A stretch of 14,608 nt of DNA from the NCBI GenBank assembly GCA_016650435.1, contig JAENVT010000132.1:1-14608 (forward strand), read 5' to 3'. Of the stretch, positions 13,609-14,608 are shown piece by piece. Source of the stretch: Ilumatobacteraceae bacterium (GTDB lineage Bacteria; Actinomycetota; Acidimicrobiia; Acidimicrobiales; Ilumatobacteraceae). The translations under genes were made by a program, and so were the position numbers. Position 1 is the first letter of the stretch, and the number at the start of each line of letters is the position of its first letter. Under the pieces are notes generated by a model, which was not told where the DNA came from, searched no databases, and was given only the letters and a program-made list of their open reading frames with translations.

Positions 13609-14022
13609 TCAATCGGTGCGGTTGATTCCGGCTCGCTTCAGGACGGCAGCATCGACCCCTATTTCGCGCCAAGTAGCGTACGAGATCCTCTGGCGAGCGC
13701 TGTACGACTTGCCGACGGCGACGAAGCCGTTCTCCAATGCGCTGATGTCGATTTTGGCCCCGAGCGCCGAGATCTCGGTCTGCAGATCGCGACGCTCTTG
13801 GCGCAGCCGCAGTTCATTCATCGGGTCGGCAGTGTCCAACTCGGCGTCGATAGCGGACAAACGAGCCGCAATGGATTCGCGCGTACGGCGCCGGCCCCGC
13901 TTTGGCTTGTTACTCCGCAATGCCTCGAGATAGTTGCGCACCGCGTTGCCTTCGTTTCGTCCCATCGCAAGTGCGGCTTTGTGTTCATCCGTCATCGGCC
14001 CTTTGGGCCCTCGTTTTGCCAT
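13609..14022 (-). CDS. Small basic conserved protein of unknown function
   Basis: The protein is 137 residues long and I recognise it only as a type of uncharacterised actinobacterial protein beginning MAKRGxKGPMT. It has a basic N-terminal part with KPKRGRRRT at 39-47, a charged helical and probably coiled-coil stretch at about 48-88 (RESIAARL, ELRLRQERRDL), and a conserved-looking C-terminal part ISYATWREIGVDAAVLKRAGI at 113-133. That last segment could form a small helix-turn-helix-like unit. No signal peptide or membrane segment is seen. A DNA- or RNA-associated role is plausible but unproven. Longer starts exist (ATG at 14058, TTG at 14076), but 14022 fits the family's usual start and follows a TATGAT box by 7 nt. 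It is convergent with purB and divergent from the thioesterase gene. Confidence 0.82.
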   Translation of the reverse strand: MAKRGPKGPMTDEHKAALAMGRNEGNAVRNYLEALRSNKPKRGRRRTRESIAARLSAIDAELDTADPMNELRLRQERRDLQTEISALGAKIDISALENGFVAVGKSYSARQRISYATWREIGVDAAVLKRAGINRTD

Positions 14023-14029
14023 GGAGAGC

Positions 14030-14035
14030 ATCATA
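14030..14035 (-). promoter_or_regulatory. Putative -10 box (TATGAT) for a leaderless mRNA
   Basis: On the minus strand TATGAT differs from TATAAT by one base and is followed by 7 nt and then the ATG at 14022. No Shine-Dalgarno sequence is present. This spacing puts the transcription start at or next to the start codon and supports the short form of the small basic protein. No good -35 box was seen at the normal spacing. Confidence 0.5.
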
Positions 14036-14061
14036 GTTTCATATTCGTCAAACTCCATAGT

Positions 14062-14067
14062 TACTCT
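14062..14067 (+). promoter_or_regulatory. Putative -10 box (TACTCT) for a leaderless thioesterase mRNA
   Basis: TACTCT fits TANNNT and is followed by 8 nt and then the ATG at 14076, the same spacing as at the HisD-family gene. No Shine-Dalgarno sequence precedes the ATG, so a leaderless transcript is likely. The -10 box lies about 26 bp from the opposing TATGAT box, making 14023-14075 a compact divergent promoter region. Confidence 0.4.
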
Positions 14068-14075
14068 GTCCAACA

Positions 14076-14608
14076 ATGGATGTCAGTCGACTGTTCGATC
14101 TGGAGTCACACGGAGCGGACACCTTCGTTGGAATTGGACCGCAGTATCCCTGGGGAGGTTTGTATGGCGGTCAAATCGTCGCTCAAGCCTTACGCGCCGC
14201 GGCCAGCACCGTCGATGGTGATCTCGAAGTTCATTCGCTGCGCTCGTATTTCATCCGCAGGGGAGATCACACTGAGCCGATCCGGTTCGAAGTCGACCGA
14301 ATTCGCAACGGTCGCAGTTTCTCGACTCGGCGCGTCATCGCCCGTCAGGCAGTAGGAGCGATCCTCAACCTCGAGGCATCATTCCAACGCCCAGAGCCGT
14401 CGATCGACATGCAAACCATCACCATGGCAGCCGACATACCCGACCCGGAATCTCTGACCTCCGACTCATGGACGCAATCCACCGAGCGTCGATTCGTCCG
14501 GCGAGCGTCGGTCACCGGCGGCGATCTCGGCGCAGGTCGCACGTTGGCGTGGATGAGGGTCAACGCCGCGCTCGGCAACGACCAGTTGCTGCATCGCTGC
14601 TGGCTCGC
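14076..14608 (+). CDS. TesB-like acyl-CoA thioesterase (3' partial)
   Basis: The frame starting at the ATG at 14076 is open to the window end, giving 177 complete codons. It reads as the N-terminal hot-dog fold of acyl-CoA thioesterase II: GLYGGQIVAQAL at residues 29-39, VHSLRSYFIRRGD, PIRFEVDRIRNGRSFSTRRV and ASFQRP. TesB enzymes are double hot-dog proteins of about 280-300 residues that hydrolyse acyl-CoA to free fatty acid and CoA in the cytoplasm. The catalytic Asp, Thr and Gln of E. coli TesB are in the second hot-dog domain, beyond the window, so activity cannot be judged. The start has no Shine-Dalgarno sequence but a TACTCT box 8 nt upstream. It is divergent from the small basic protein gene. 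A TesB-like paralogue with other acyl preference is possible. Confidence 0.9.
   Translation, partial: MDVSRLFDLESHGADTFVGIGPQYPWGGLYGGQIVAQALRAAASTVDGDLEVHSLRSYFIRRGDHTEPIRFEVDRIRNGRSFSTRRVIARQAVGAILNLEASFQRPEPSIDMQTITMAADIPDPESLTSDSWTQSTERRFVRRASVTGGDLGAGRTLAWMRVNAALGNDQLLHRCWL

Noticed and set aside
14023..14076. Longer starts (ATG at 14058, TTG at 14076) for the small basic protein
   Set aside because: The extra residues are unlike the basic family start, no ribosome binding site supports them, and the TATGAT box would lie inside the coding region.
13582..14355. Plus-strand frame of 257 codons beginning at the end of purB
   Set aside because: It is antisense to the small basic protein and then out of frame with the TesB-like gene, and it would remove the stem-loop between the genes. 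It has no family features.
14345..14578. Minus-strand frame of 77 codons near the window end
   Set aside because: It is antisense to the TesB-like coding sequence, which has clear hot-dog-domain motifs.

Overview
The window looks like chromosomal DNA from a high-G+C actinobacterium, most plausibly of the Acidimicrobiia (Ilumatobacter-like) type. This is inferred from the C- or G-ending codon bias, an LPXTG-type surface protein, a small basic protein of a type I associate with actinobacteria, and three genes whose start codons sit 7-8 nt after a TANNNT -10 box, as in actinobacterial leaderless mRNAs. No database search was possible, so the taxonomic call is moderate.

Layout. Bases 1-9669 (+) are the 3' two-thirds or more of one giant gene. 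Its product is a surface protein made of a partial and then 22 complete DUF11-type beta-sandwich repeats of 128-132 residues, two shorter DUF7507-like repeats, and an LPTTG cell-wall sorting signal with a hydrophobic segment and an Arg-rich tail. Only 3 bp separate its stop from the stop of a convergent HisD-family dehydrogenase gene (9673-10995, -). A 65-bp divergent promoter region leads to the purA-purB pair (11061-13582, +), which overlaps by 4 nt. A perfect 7-bp inverted repeat lies between purB and a convergent small basic conserved protein (13609-14022, -). That gene is divergent from a TesB-like acyl-CoA thioesterase (14076 onward, +) that runs off the window end.

How the genes relate. 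PurA and PurB form the two-gene AMP branch of purine synthesis; PurB also acts earlier in the pathway, on SAICAR. The HisD homologue sits alone without other his genes and has lost two of the four classical zinc ligands and a substrate-contacting histidine, so it may be a repurposed paralogue. The DUF11 gene has no visible functional link to its neighbours.

Most interesting points. (1) Every one of the 22 full repeats keeps one Lys, one Asp and one Asn at fixed places, plus a Cys pair 7-8 residues apart. Lysine is almost absent elsewhere in the repeats. That pattern would fit an intramolecular Lys-Asn isopeptide bond plus a disulfide in each domain. (2) One repeat unit has sharply different codon usage and starts with a 74-bp perfect duplication of the start of the next unit, a trace of recent unit duplication or gene conversion. 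(3) The HisD-family enzyme has an altered metal site. No CRISPR array, insertion sequence, tRNA or rRNA was seen, and no gene-free stretch exceeds 300 bases.
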